Source of the DNA: Bacteroidia bacterium | Lineage (GTDB): Bacteria > Bacteroidota > Bacteroidia > Flavobacteriales > Flavobacteriaceae | Length of the DNA stretch: 64,000 nucleotides | Assembly: GCA_030428705.1 (NCBI GenBank) | Contig: JAUIDI010000001.1 | Coordinates: 124,001-188,000 of the forward strand | Reading direction: 5' to 3' | Shown: one piece after another, positions 9,312 through 18,287 of the stretch | Layout: the number at the start of each line of letters is the position of its first letter | How positions within the stretch are numbered: position 1 is the first letter of the stretch | Made by a program: the position numbers and the translations under genes | Notes under the pieces: generated by a model | What the model was told of the DNA's origin: nothing | The model's database searches: none | What the model saw: the letters and a program-made list of their open reading frames with translations, nothing else

Positions 9312-10421
9312 ATGAGTGAAACAATAAAAGGCTTTTGCCTTCACGGCAAGGAAAAAATTTACCCGAATTCCGATAACGTAACAAAGAACACTTCGGTGGT
9401 CGATATGGAAATCCCTGAGTTAAAAGAAGGGGAAATCTTGGCCAAAACATTATATACCGGAATATGCGGCTCCGATAATAGTGCCTCTATAGGAAAGGCG
9501 AATTTTGATTGGGTGCAACGGCCGCGGATCATTGGCCACGAATTTAGTGCCAAGGTTTTGGAATTGGGACCGGGCGACCACGGTGATATCAAAGTGGGGG
9601 ATATTTTTACGCCTTTGGCGATGTTGGGCTGTCAAGATGAAGACTGCCCGGCATGCAATGTATCGAAATGGAATCTTTGTCCTTCAAAACAAATCATCGG
9701 TTTTCATAGGAATGGGGGTTTCGGCCAACGGGTCGTATTGGAATCCGATAGGGTAGTACATTTGATGGACGGCCTCACACCCGAGCAAGGGGCTTTGGTC
9801 GAACCCTTATCGATTATCACGAATGCCCTATATAATAAATGCAACATCAAGCCGGGGCAAGATGTGGTCGTCACCGGATGCGGAATCATAGGTTTGATGT
9901 CCGCCGAAGTGGCACGGGCCGCGGGTGCAAGGGTAGCTGTCACGGGAATCGCCCATGATCGGGATATCCGTTTGAAAAAGGCAAGGGAAAGAGGATTCAT
10001 TACTGTAGAGGTTGCTCCGGAAAACAGCTTGGCCATTCAATTACAAAATAGATTGACCGATGACAAGGGAATTCCTTTTGGAACGAACGGAAAGGTAGAT
10101 CTGCTCATAGAATGCTCGGGTGTAGCGGCGGTATTGACCGAGGCAATCGAAGTGGTTCGCCCAGAAGGGGATATCTGTGTCATCGCGACATACGGCCAAG
10201 AAGTGCCCATAAACGCGACCCATTTGACACGGACTTCCTTAAATATGAGGGGCTCGATGGGTTCGTGTAGGGATGACTATATGGCGGCAATGAAGTTGAT
10301 GGTTACAGGAGTCTTTCCCGCCGAACATTACACCGATTTCTATGATTTTGAAAATGTGACCCAAGCTTTTGAAGATTCCATTAAGGCAAAAAACATGAAG
10401 GCGGTCGTAAAAATGAATTAA
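9312..10421 (+). CDS. zinc-dependent medium-chain alcohol/sugar dehydrogenase
   Basis: 369 residues. Catalytic-zinc ligands are C52, H76 and E77; a structural-zinc cluster is formed by C107, C112, C115 and C123, with one spacing longer than the usual CxxCxxC. NAD-binding GCGIIG follows near residue 200. This is the threonine/sorbitol/galactitol dehydrogenase branch of the MDR superfamily, which oxidises polyols and sugars. It sits 70 bases after a Gfo/Idh/MocA gene and 21 bases before the small DUF1059-like gene, in the same operon. Substrate not determined. Confidence 0.85.
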   Translation: MSETIKGFCLHGKEKIYPNSDNVTKNTSVVDMEIPELKEGEILAKTLYTGICGSDNSASIGKANFDWVQRPRIIGHEFSAKVLELGPGDHGDIKVGDIFTPLAMLGCQDEDCPACNVSKWNLCPSKQIIGFHRNGGFGQRVVLESDRVVHLMDGLTPEQGALVEPLSIITNALYNKCNIKPGQDVVVTGCGIIGLMSAEVARAAGARVAVTGIAHDRDIRLKKARERGFITVEVAPENSLAIQLQNRLTDDKGIPFGTNGKVDLLIECSGVAAVLTEAIEVVRPEGDICVIATYGQEVPINATHLTRTSLNMRGSMGSCRDDYMAAMKLMVTGVFPAEHYTDFYDFENVTQAFEDSIKAKNMKAVVKMN

Positions 10422-10442
10422 TTTCTAGAAAAAAGGAATTTT

Positions 10443-10682
10443 ATGAAAACGATGACATGTAATCAATTGGGTGGAGCTTGTGAACGAGAATTTAGCGCGG
10501 AAACTTTTGAAGAAATAGCCGAAATGAGCAAAAGGCACGGAATGGAAATGTTTCAAAAAGGAGATAAAGCTCATTTGGAGGCGATGAACAAAATGCAGGA
10601 GCTGATGCAAAATCCCGGTGCCATGAATAATTGGTTTGATGACAAAAGAAAGGAATTCGAAGCGTTACCGGAAAGTGAATAG
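10443..10682 (+). CDS. small DUF1059-like protein
   Basis: 79 residues, soluble, no signal peptide. The N-terminus (MTCNQLGGACEREF) with two cysteines resembles DUF1059 proteins, and the rest is helical and charged. A purine-rich AAAAAAGGAA lies about 5 bases before the ATG, an unusually clear Shine-Dalgarno for this phylum. It is sandwiched between the zinc dehydrogenase and the epimerase with 21- and 19-base spacers, so it belongs to the operon; function is unknown. Confidence 0.7.
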   Translation: MKTMTCNQLGGACEREFSAETFEEIAEMSKRHGMEMFQKGDKAHLEAMNKMQELMQNPGAMNNWFDDKRKEFEALPESE

Positions 10683-10701
10683 AAACCGTTGAAACAAAAA
10701 C

Positions 10702-11721
10702 ATGCAAAAAATCTTTATCACGGGCGGCACGGGATGCATTGGCTCCGTAACTATTTATAAATTATTACAATCTTCCTCGATCGACAAAATTATTGTCGCG
10801 ACCCGATCCAATAACACCGAGCCGTTAAAACTATGGTTGGGCGAAGATTTAGATCCGCGACTGGAATTTATAAAACTCGATGTTTCCGATTATAAGGCCA
10901 TTGAAGAAACCCTTCCCAAGATAGATCCCACTCATATCATCCATTTGGGTGCGTATCAAAGTCCGGATTGTTCCAACGATCACATCGGTGGTATGCAGAT
11001 CAACACGGGCGGTACGATGGCATTGTTCGATGCCGCGGAAAAGCTTCCGAATCTGAAACGCTTCGTATTTGCCAGTTCGGCCGCGGTCTATGGTATGCGA
11101 TCCATGTATCCCGAGCCTGGTATTAAAGAAGATGCACAACTGGCTCCCCCTAACCATTACGGTATCTGGAAGTTGGCCGGGGAACATTTGGCCCGACTTT
11201 TTCACGACAATACGAAAGTGCCGACCGTTTGTCTCCGCATAAACACGACCTATGGAAAAGGAAGGGACAAAGGTAAGACCTCGGCCCCGACCAATGCCTT
11301 GAAGGCCATTGCCATGGGATCCGTATCGAATGAACTAACACCATTTGCCATGCCGTATCAAGGGCGTGAAAACTATCATTTTGTGGAAGACGTCGGTAGT
11401 CATTTTGCAGAATGTACCTTACAATCGTACGAAGGTTTCGAGGCATTTAACATCAAAGGAAAGACTATTGCTATTGAAGAGTTTTTGGCTATCGCCAAAC
11501 AACAGGCCGTGGAATTGGGAATGGGAGACTTTGCCGAACTATCCATAATCGAAGGGGCTCCACCGAATTTGTTCGTTTCCGACCTGAGCCATGAAAAAAT
11601 AGATAGTACTTTTGATAACCTTCCTTTGACGGCTATTTCAGAAGGTGTACGAAAATCCTTGGTCGAGTTCAAGACCATGGCGAAAAACGGAATTTTAGAA
11701 TACTCAACGGCAAGCTCATGA
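10702..11721 (+). CDS. NAD-dependent epimerase/dehydratase (extended SDR)
   Basis: 339 residues with the extended-SDR signatures: N-terminal ITGGTGCIG for NAD binding, ASSAAVYG carrying the catalytic Ser, and HYGIWK with the catalytic Tyr and Lys (YxxxK). Family members are nucleotide-sugar epimerases, dehydratases or uronate/sugar dehydrogenases. In a catabolic operon beside sugar dehydrogenases a role as a sugar or uronate dehydrogenase is as likely as epimerisation. Its stop overlaps the start of the next gene by 4 bases (ATGA), indicating translational coupling. Confidence 0.8.
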   Translation: MQKIFITGGTGCIGSVTIYKLLQSSSIDKIIVATRSNNTEPLKLWLGEDLDPRLEFIKLDVSDYKAIEETLPKIDPTHIIHLGAYQSPDCSNDHIGGMQINTGGTMALFDAAEKLPNLKRFVFASSAAVYGMRSMYPEPGIKEDAQLAPPNHYGIWKLAGEHLARLFHDNTKVPTVCLRINTTYGKGRDKGKTSAPTNALKAIAMGSVSNELTPFAMPYQGRENYHFVEDVGSHFAECTLQSYEGFEAFNIKGKTIAIEEFLAIAKQQAVELGMGDFAELSIIEGAPPNLFVSDLSHEKIDSTFDNLPLTAISEGVRKSLVEFKTMAKNGILEYSTASS

Positions 11722-12686
11722 AGACATACGGAATCGGATTTATAGGAGCGGGCGATATTGCCGATCTGCATGCCGAGGCCATTAACGGCTTGTCAGGGGC
11801 AGAACTTATCGGGTTATGGAACCGCACTCCCGAAAAAGCGAAAGCCAAAGCCTCGGCATTTGGTTGCAAGCCCTATGGTTCGGTCGAGGCACTGTTGTCA
11901 GATCCTAAGATTGACGCCGTTTTCGTTTTGACCAATATGGAGACCCATTGCGAATACACCGTTCAGGCCGCGGAAGCCGGAAAACATATTTTAGTGGAAA
12001 AACCGGCGGCTTCCAATATCGTTGAATTGGAAAAAATGCAAAAAGCCATCCAAGCGGCAGGGGTAAAATGCATGCCCGTTCACAATTACATTTACGAACC
12101 GGGAATCATGCGGGCCAAGCAAATGATAGAAAATGGCAAACTGGGTGATGTGGTCCAATTCTACATGATGTACAACATCCACCATGCCGATGAGATCCGG
12201 GCGCGTTATCCCGGGGTCATTCGTCAGATTCTGACCCACCACAGCTATACGATGCTCTATTTGGCGGGCGAACCAGAAAAGGTTTCCTGCTTTATGAATA
12301 CGGTAGATGACACCATTGCCCCCCAAGAGAATGTGGCCATGGCGAATATTCAAATGAAAAACGGGACCTTAAGCCACCTCTGTGCCAGTTTTGCTAACGA
12401 TGACCACGCCGGGGATCCGTGGACATGTATCATCAAGGTAATTGGTACGAAAGGCAGTACACGATATAGTTATCGCGATTTTGTGATCAACGATCGCAAT
12501 GGGGCGCATTCACAGACCTATCAATGCTACCCCGAATCGATCAAGAACACGGCGACCCATTTTGTCGATAAAATATTACGGGAGGATGAATTGCCGCTAT
12601 CAAGCATACAAGACGCGATTACCTGCCAGAAAATCATCGAGGCTTGTGAACTTTCGGTCGTAGAAGGAATCCATGTCACATTATAA
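11718..12686 (+). CDS. Gfo/Idh/MocA family oxidoreductase (second copy)
   Basis: 322 residues. Rossmann motif GAGDIA near residue 11, EKPAAS motif near residue 94, then a C-terminal domain with HHSYTMLYLAG. It shares the family with the protein at 8087 but is shorter and clearly diverged, so the two probably act on different intermediates. It overlaps the upstream epimerase gene by 4 bases and is followed after 14 bases by the large cytochrome lipoprotein. Confidence 0.85.
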   Translation: MKTYGIGFIGAGDIADLHAEAINGLSGAELIGLWNRTPEKAKAKASAFGCKPYGSVEALLSDPKIDAVFVLTNMETHCEYTVQAAEAGKHILVEKPAASNIVELEKMQKAIQAAGVKCMPVHNYIYEPGIMRAKQMIENGKLGDVVQFYMMYNIHHADEIRARYPGVIRQILTHHSYTMLYLAGEPEKVSCFMNTVDDTIAPQENVAMANIQMKNGTLSHLCASFANDDHAGDPWTCIIKVIGTKGSTRYSYRDFVINDRNGAHSQTYQCYPESIKNTATHFVDKILREDELPLSSIQDAITCQKIIEACELSVVEGIHVTL

Positions 12687-12700
12687 TATTCAATTAAAAT

Positions 12701-15700
12701 ATGGTACAAAATTTTAAAAAAATCATTGGGTCGTCAATTTTAATAGTCCTATTGAACATTGCCTGTTCAGAAAAGCAAGAAGGAGCGATACAGGTGCATA
12801 AAAATGACCACATCGTACTTATTGGAAATAATTTGGCTTCTAGAATGATGAATTTCGGACATTTTGAGACCGAAATGCACTTGCGTTATCCCGATAGCAC
12901 TTTGTTCATTCGAAACATGGGGGATGGAGGCAATACTCCGGGTTTCCGACCGCATTCTTCAAGAAATTCACCGTGGGTCTTCCCCGGAGCCGAAAAGTTC
13001 CATCAAGGCGCACATGCCAATAAATCTGGGAGTATCGGTTTTTTTCCTTCAGAAGATGAATGGTTGACCAATTTGGATGCTGATATTATTATCGGATTTT
13101 TCGGTTATAACGAATCTTTTGACGGGGAGGCCGGATTGCAAAACTTTAAGGACGAACTACATGCGTTCATCGAGCATACCGAAAAGCAAAAGTATAATGG
13201 CGAATCGGCCCCTCGGTTGGTATTGGTTTCCCCGATCGCTTTTGAAGACCGCTCCGCCGAAATGGATCTGCCCAATGGAACCGAAGAAAACAAAAATCTA
13301 AAGTTATATACCGAAGCCATGCGGGAGGTAGCCGCCAAGGACAGCGTGGTTTTTGTCGATGCTTTTGACCCGAGCAAGAAATGGTACGACTCCGAAACTG
13401 CCCCAATGACTGCTGACGGATTCCAATTGAATGATGAGGGCTATCAAAAATTTGCCCAATTATTGGCCGATACCGTTTTTGGAAAACATAAGACTATTGT
13501 CGATGAAAAACGTGAAACCGTTCACAATGCCGTAATGGACAAAAATTGGTTTTGGCACAATGAAATAAAACTACCGAACGGGGTACATGCCTGGGGAAGG
13601 CGTTACGACCCTTTTGGCCCTGACAACTATCCTGATGAAAAGGTAAAGATCAATGAAATGACGGCCAATCGCGATACCTTGATCTGGAATACCGCTCAAG
13701 GAAAACCGACCGATCTGGCGGCAATGGATGCCAAAACAAAAAAGCTTCCTCCCGTAGAAACAAATTACAAGGATGTCAATGGTGCAGGAAATCCGGAATA
13801 CCTATATGGCAAAGATGCACTTGACAAATTGAAGGTAGCCGAGGGCTATAAATTGGAACTGTTCGCCTCCGAGGAAGAATTTCCCGATTTGGCAAACCCG
13901 GTACAGATGTCCTTTGACAATAAGGGAAGGCTATGGGTCGCCACGATGCCGAGCTATCCCCATTACAAACCGGGGGACAGCAAGCCCGATGACAAATTGT
14001 TGATTTTGGAGGATACCGATAACGACGGAAAGGCCGATAAGCAGACCATTTTTGCACGTGGACTCCATTTGCCGTTGGGTTTTGAATTCGCCCCTGAAGG
14101 TGTTTACGTCACCCAAGGTACGAATTTGGTCTTGCTCAAGGATACAGACGGTGATGACCATGCCGACGGCAAGGAAATTATTTTAAGCGGATTCGACGAT
14201 CACGATACACACCACGGTATTAGTGCCTATGCCGCCGATCCTTCGGGCGCCATGTATATGGGCGAAGGTGTTTTTCTGCATACCAATGTAGAAACGGCTT
14301 ATGGTCCGGTAAGGGCGACCAATGGCGGTTTTTACCGCTATAGCCCACAAAGGCATTACTTGGAACGCACGGCGCAATTATCGATTCCGAACCCATGGGG
14401 AATCGCTTTTGACGAATGGGGGCAACCCTTCTTTGCGCATACTTCGGGTCCCGATATGACCTGGATGATGCCGGGAACGATAAAATCGCGGTACGGACAG
14501 GCCAATCCGCTTCCGAAAAACTTGATCGAGGAAGCACACCGCGTTAGGCCTACGTCGGGACTGGAATTTGTATATAGCAGTCATTTTCCCGATAACGTTC
14601 AGGGCGATATTTTGATCAACAATACCATAGGCTTTTTGGGCACCAAAGAACATACGATAGTGGATGATCCGAATTCTTCGGGTTATACAAGTACCCACAG
14701 AACCGATCTTATTGTTTCCGACGATACCAATTTTAGGCCCGTTGACATGGAGTTTGCACCCGATGGTTCGCTATATTTCGTCGATTGGCATAATGTGCTG
14801 GTCGGCCACATGCAACATAATGCCCGCGACCCGTTGCGCGATCACGTACACGGAAGGATCTATCGATTGACTTATCCATCGCGACCATTGGTCGAACCGG
14901 CCAAAATTGTGGATGCCAGTATCGAGGAATTATTGGACAATTTAAAACTTCCAGAATATCGAACACGCTATCGTACAAGAAGGGAACTTCGGGCAAGGGA
15001 TGCCGAACAGGTATTGGAAAAGACAAAGGCCTGGGCCGCGAATTTGGACAAAAGCGACCCAAGATATGACCACCACTTACTGGAAGCACTTTGGGTAACT
15101 TGGGGGTTGAACAAGGTCGATAGGGACCTTTTGGTCCAAACCCTTCATACCGAGGATTTTCGAGCACGTGCGGCCGCCGTGAAAGTATTGCGATATGCCG
15201 GGCATCAGATTTCGGACCGGGCAGATCTGTTGATGGCCGCTGCACAAGATGAAAATCCCCGCGTGCGATTGGAAGCCTTTGTGGCCGCTTCTTGGTTGAA
15301 TAAAGAAGTAGGGGTTCCGATTGTAGAAGCGGCCGGAAAACTTCCTTTGGATGATTGGATGCAAAAACCGTATGAAGCCGCTTTGGCCCATTTGAATGAC
15401 CATAATGTAGGCGAAGATCCGGAGGGAGCCACCAAGACCGATTTGGAGGGTGTGGCCAAAGAGTTGTTCGTCAAAGGAGAGGAAATCTATAATCGCGAAG
15501 GGTTTTGCGTAACCTGCCACCAGCCCGATGGACAAGGATTGAGCGCCTCTCAATTTCCACCGTTGGCCGGACAGGAATGGGTGACAGGCAACGAAGAACG
15601 CTTGATAAAATTGACCTTGAAAGGTTTGATGGGCCCCTTGGAATTAAAGGGCAAAACCTATCCTGGTCAGGTACCCATGACCCCTTTCGGGGGAATGCTT

Positions 15701-15865
15701 AACGATGAAGAAGTTGCCTCGGTATTGACTTTTGTACGCAATACATTTGGCAATAAGGCGAATCCGATTACACCTGAAAAAGTGAAAGAGGTACGTGATG
15801 GCGTTAAGGACAAAGAAGGGTTTTATTCGCCCACAGAGCTTTTAAAGGAGCATCCGATGCAATAG
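12701..15865 (+). CDS. large lipoprotein: SGNH domain, PVC-type dehydrogenase propeller, HEAT repeats and cytochrome c
   Basis: 1054 residues. A signal ending at Cys22 makes it a lipoprotein. Residues about 30-260 look like an SGNH/GDSL-type hydrolase domain (IGNNLASRM, IIGFFGYNES, NDEGYQKFA). Residues about 380-720 match the membrane-bound dehydrogenase propeller found in planctomycete-type (PVC) heme proteins (DDHDTHHGISAY, GDILINNTIG, PVDMEFAPDGSLYFVDW). Helical HEAT-like repeats follow, then one c-type heme site CVTCH at about residue 936 with a downstream Met in a QVPMTPFGGML loop as likely sixth ligand. It probably passes electrons from a periplasmic sugar oxidation to the respiratory chain. 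Last gene of the operon. The fusion is unusually complete. Confidence 0.8.
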   Translation: MVQNFKKIIGSSILIVLLNIACSEKQEGAIQVHKNDHIVLIGNNLASRMMNFGHFETEMHLRYPDSTLFIRNMGDGGNTPGFRPHSSRNSPWVFPGAEKFHQGAHANKSGSIGFFPSEDEWLTNLDADIIIGFFGYNESFDGEAGLQNFKDELHAFIEHTEKQKYNGESAPRLVLVSPIAFEDRSAEMDLPNGTEENKNLKLYTEAMREVAAKDSVVFVDAFDPSKKWYDSETAPMTADGFQLNDEGYQKFAQLLADTVFGKHKTIVDEKRETVHNAVMDKNWFWHNEIKLPNGVHAWGRRYDPFGPDNYPDEKVKINEMTANRDTLIWNTAQGKPTDLAAMDAKTKKLPPVETNYKDVNGAGNPEYLYGKDALDKLKVAEGYKLELFASEEEFPDLANPVQMSFDNKGRLWVATMPSYPHYKPGDSKPDDKLLILEDTDNDGKADKQTIFARGLHLPLGFEFAPEGVYVTQGTNLVLLKDTDGDDHADGKEIILSGFDDHDTHHGISAYAADPSGAMYMGEGVFLHTNVETAYGPVRATNGGFYRYSPQRHYLERTAQLSIPNPWGIAFDEWGQPFFAHTSGPDMTWMMPGTIKSRYGQANPLPKNLIEEAHRVRPTSGLEFVYSSHFPDNVQGDILINNTIGFLGTKEHTIVDDPNSSGYTSTHRTDLIVSDDTNFRPVDMEFAPDGSLYFVDWHNVLVGHMQHNARDPLRDHVHGRIYRLTYPSRPLVEPAKIVDASIEELLDNLKLPEYRTRYRTRRELRARDAEQVLEKTKAWAANLDKSDPRYDHHLLEALWVTWGLNKVDRDLLVQTLHTEDFRARAAAVKVLRYAGHQISDRADLLMAAAQDENPRVRLEAFVAASWLNKEVGVPIVEAAGKLPLDDWMQKPYEAALAHLNDHNVGEDPEGATKTDLEGVAKELFVKGEEIYNREGFCVTCHQPDGQGLSASQFPPLAGQEWVTGNEERLIKLTLKGLMGPLELKGKTYPGQVPMTPFGGMLNDEEVASVLTFVRNTFGNKANPITPEKVKEVRDGVKDKEGFYSPTELLKEHPMQ

Positions 15866-15894
15866 TCCAAATTTTAAGTTGAACTCGTGTTGGT

Positions 15895-17298
15895 TTAGGC
15901 TTTGTCATTTTTGCTCAACGAGGTCACTTCGATAAATGCTGAAAGGCCGAGACCAAGAAACAAGAGTATTTCGATTTCGAAACCTCCCAGTTTCGATGGA
16001 ATACTTCCGGTTTTTGCCAATATAAACAGAAGTAACGCAGCCAAGGTCATGATGGGCATCAAAGGGGAAAGTTTCTTCGCGCTTAAAATTCCGACCAAAA
16101 TCATGGGTGCCATCATTGCGGTTCCCGTAAAACTTGTTCGGGCCAATAAAACCAAATGTTCGGTACTGACTATCGAAAAAATCAAGGCGAGCAAGGCAAA
16201 TACAAAGATGAAGACGCGGGTAATCGATACCGCTTTGATATCATCCATAGAAAGTAAGGAACGTAGTTCCGAACCCAGGGCGAATATTTGCGAATCTGAT
16301 GTGGAAATGGCAGCGGCTATCAACCCGACCAATCCCAGAGCGGCGATACCGGAAGCCTGATCGTACAGGAGTACGTGTCCGACAAAATCCTGGGTGGACT
16401 CATCAGGATATAAAACGGCTCCGTACATGCCCATAAACAATGTCGGAAGAATAATCAGAATGGCAACGACGCCCAAGCCGATCGCCATTTTTCGCAGCGC
16501 AGAACTACTTTTCATAATGACTACCCGGGTCGAAATCTGAGGTTGGGTAAAGGGAAGGCAAATAATGGCAATTGCCGAAACGATCAAAAATTGAGGCGTG
16601 AAAAGTCCTTTTGGTCCGGGAACGGATAATAGTTCATTGTTTACCGTTTTCACTTTTTCGAACATCGATTCAATACTTCCAAAATGGTCGATACAATTCC
16701 ATCCGATAATCCATATCATGACGAAAAGTAGGATTCCCTGTAAGGTATCGTTGTACATAATGGCCCGTAATCCACCAGTTTCACTGTATAGAATCATGAT
16801 GGCCACAATGATCGAACTCCATCCCCAAACGGGAATAGCTTCCGGAAAAGCCGCATTCAAGAAAATGGAGATACCGCTAATCTGTACCGCGATATACGGA
16901 ATCAAGAAAATCACTGCTCCCCCGAATGCGACATATCCCGCCAATTTACTGTTGTAGGTATTCGCCATCAAACCCGACATTCCCTTGAATTCAAGTTTAC
17001 GGGCCTTTCTCCTTAACAATTCCCCGATCCGGATCAATCCATAGACCATTATGGCATCGGATACCGCAAGGAAAATCCATGCCCCGACACCGTGCGTTCT
17101 AAAAAAATCGGGCATGCCGACCACGGTAAACGCACTGAACAAGGTAGCCGCCGTTGTGAACAATCCGATTACAAAACCGATGTTGCCGCCACCCAATAGA
17201 TAGTTCGAAGTCGTTTTTTCCTTTACCCGCGTGAGCCGGAGCAAGAAAACCAAAACGATCAGATAGGCTATACCAGCAATAATGAATTTAGTCAGCAT
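15895..17298 (-). CDS. sodium:solute symporter (SSS family)
   Basis: 467 residues with about 13 transmembrane helices, sequence typical of the sodium/solute symporter family (TTSNYLLGGGNIGFVIGLFTTAATLFSAFTV in the first two helices; TSDSQIFALGSELRSLL near residue 330). It should carry a sugar, sugar acid or related compound into the cell with sodium. The start overlaps the end of the upstream small membrane-protein gene by 11 bases, so the two are translated together. It is the last gene of the RhaM-GH88 operon and is convergent with the big cytochrome gene, with only 29 bases between and no clear terminator. Confidence 0.85.
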   Translation of the reverse strand: MLTKFIIAGIAYLIVLVFLLRLTRVKEKTTSNYLLGGGNIGFVIGLFTTAATLFSAFTVVGMPDFFRTHGVGAWIFLAVSDAIMVYGLIRIGELLRRKARKLEFKGMSGLMANTYNSKLAGYVAFGGAVIFLIPYIAVQISGISIFLNAAFPEAIPVWGWSSIIVAIMILYSETGGLRAIMYNDTLQGILLFVMIWIIGWNCIDHFGSIESMFEKVKTVNNELLSVPGPKGLFTPQFLIVSAIAIICLPFTQPQISTRVVIMKSSSALRKMAIGLGVVAILIILPTLFMGMYGAVLYPDESTQDFVGHVLLYDQASGIAALGLVGLIAAAISTSDSQIFALGSELRSLLSMDDIKAVSITRVFIFVFALLALIFSIVSTEHLVLLARTSFTGTAMMAPMILVGILSAKKLSPLMPIMTLAALLLFILAKTGSIPSKLGGFEIEILLFLGLGLSAFIEVTSLSKNDKA

Positions 17299-17515
17299 GT
17301 CGATCTTCTTTGTTTACCAATGAAACCAAATAGGCGAGAACCACAAAAAGAACGCTGACCAAAAAACCCATCCACATGGTGTAGGGTATTCCCAAAACGT
17401 AGGGGTTGGCCTCATTTTGTGGTATTACAAGCGGACTGAAGGTCGCAATAACCAAAAGAATTGCGAGCAAATCCAAAATTCTTAACAATCGGGTGCGTTT
17501 AGTTTTCATAAGCAT
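17288..17515 (-). CDS. small membrane protein partner of symporter (DUF3311-like)
   Basis: About 75 residues with two hydrophobic helices (ILDLLAILLVIATFSPLVI and MWMGFLVSVLFVVLAYLVSLV). The helix pair with a short VLGIPYTMW segment between resembles DUF3311-type small subunits that accompany sodium:solute symporters. I chose the ATG at 17515, one base after the upstream stop codon; an ATG at 17509 is also possible. It overlaps the symporter by 11 bases, supporting a joint function in transport. Confidence 0.7.
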   Translation of the reverse strand: MLMKTKRTRLLRILDLLAILLVIATFSPLVIPQNEANPYVLGIPYTMWMGFLVSVLFVVLAYLVSLVNKEDRHAD

Positions 17516-17516
17516 A

Positions 17517-18287
17517 CTATAATCTTGGAATCGACAATCCGCCATCCACGTTGATTACTTGACCTGTTGCATATGGCATTTGACCTTGAACCAGGGCCGA
17601 GACCACCTTTCCGATATCTTCGGGCAAGCCCATTCTTGGTTCGACAGTGAGCCCTTCGGCGATCAGCTTTTGATATTTTTCAAGTACTGCGGAAGTCATA
17701 TCCGTTTTTATTACTCCTGGCCGGATTTCATAAACGGGAATATCATGTTCGCCTAAACGGGTCGCGAACAACTTGGTCATCATGCCCATGCCAGCTTTCG
17801 AAATACAATATTCCCCTCTTTCCACGGAAGCAGTCACTGCGCTTACCGAGGATATGTTAATAATATGCCCTTCGAAATCCGCATTTTCCATTTTGCTTGA
17901 AACCATGAGATTGGCCACCTCTTGGGTAAGGAAAAAAGCGCCTTTTAGATTGATATCCATCACTCTATCATAACTTTCTTCCTCCGTTTTTAAAAGATCC
18001 ATGCGCTCTTTTGGGGCGACTCCCGCGTTGTTGATGAGCACATTGATAGCTCCGAACCGTTCGGTAACGGTTTTGACGATCTTGTCGCGGTCCGATCTCG
18101 ACGAAACGTTGCCTTGGCAATAGATCGTTTCGGCTCCCAGCGTTTTGAGTTCTTCGAGAATTTCATTTACCTCCGATGCTTCGCGCATACCGTTGATCGC
18201 CAAATAGCATCCGAGTTTGGCCAATTCTTTGGCAATGCCCAGACCGATTCCGCGGGAACCTCCGGTAATCAAGACGTTTTTTTTCAT
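17517..18287 (-). CDS. short-chain dehydrogenase/reductase (FabG-like)
   Basis: 256 residues of the classical SDR family: cofactor motif TGGSRGIG at residues 8-15, NNAG near 87, catalytic Ser in ISSVSA and Tyr/Lys in YCISK. Often named 3-ketoacyl-ACP reductase, but in this sugar operon a reductase for a keto-sugar acid (as KduD or a fructuronate reductase does) is a better guess. It overlaps the upstream flavin oxidoreductase by 4 bases. Confidence 0.8.
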   Translation of the reverse strand: MKKNVLITGGSRGIGLGIAKELAKLGCYLAINGMREASEVNEILEELKTLGAETIYCQGNVSSRSDRDKIVKTVTERFGAINVLINNAGVAPKERMDLLKTEEESYDRVMDINLKGAFFLTQEVANLMVSSKMENADFEGHIINISSVSAVTASVERGEYCISKAGMGMMTKLFATRLGEHDIPVYEIRPGVIKTDMTSAVLEKYQKLIAEGLTVEPRMGLPEDIGKVVSALVQGQMPYATGQVINVDGGLSIPRL

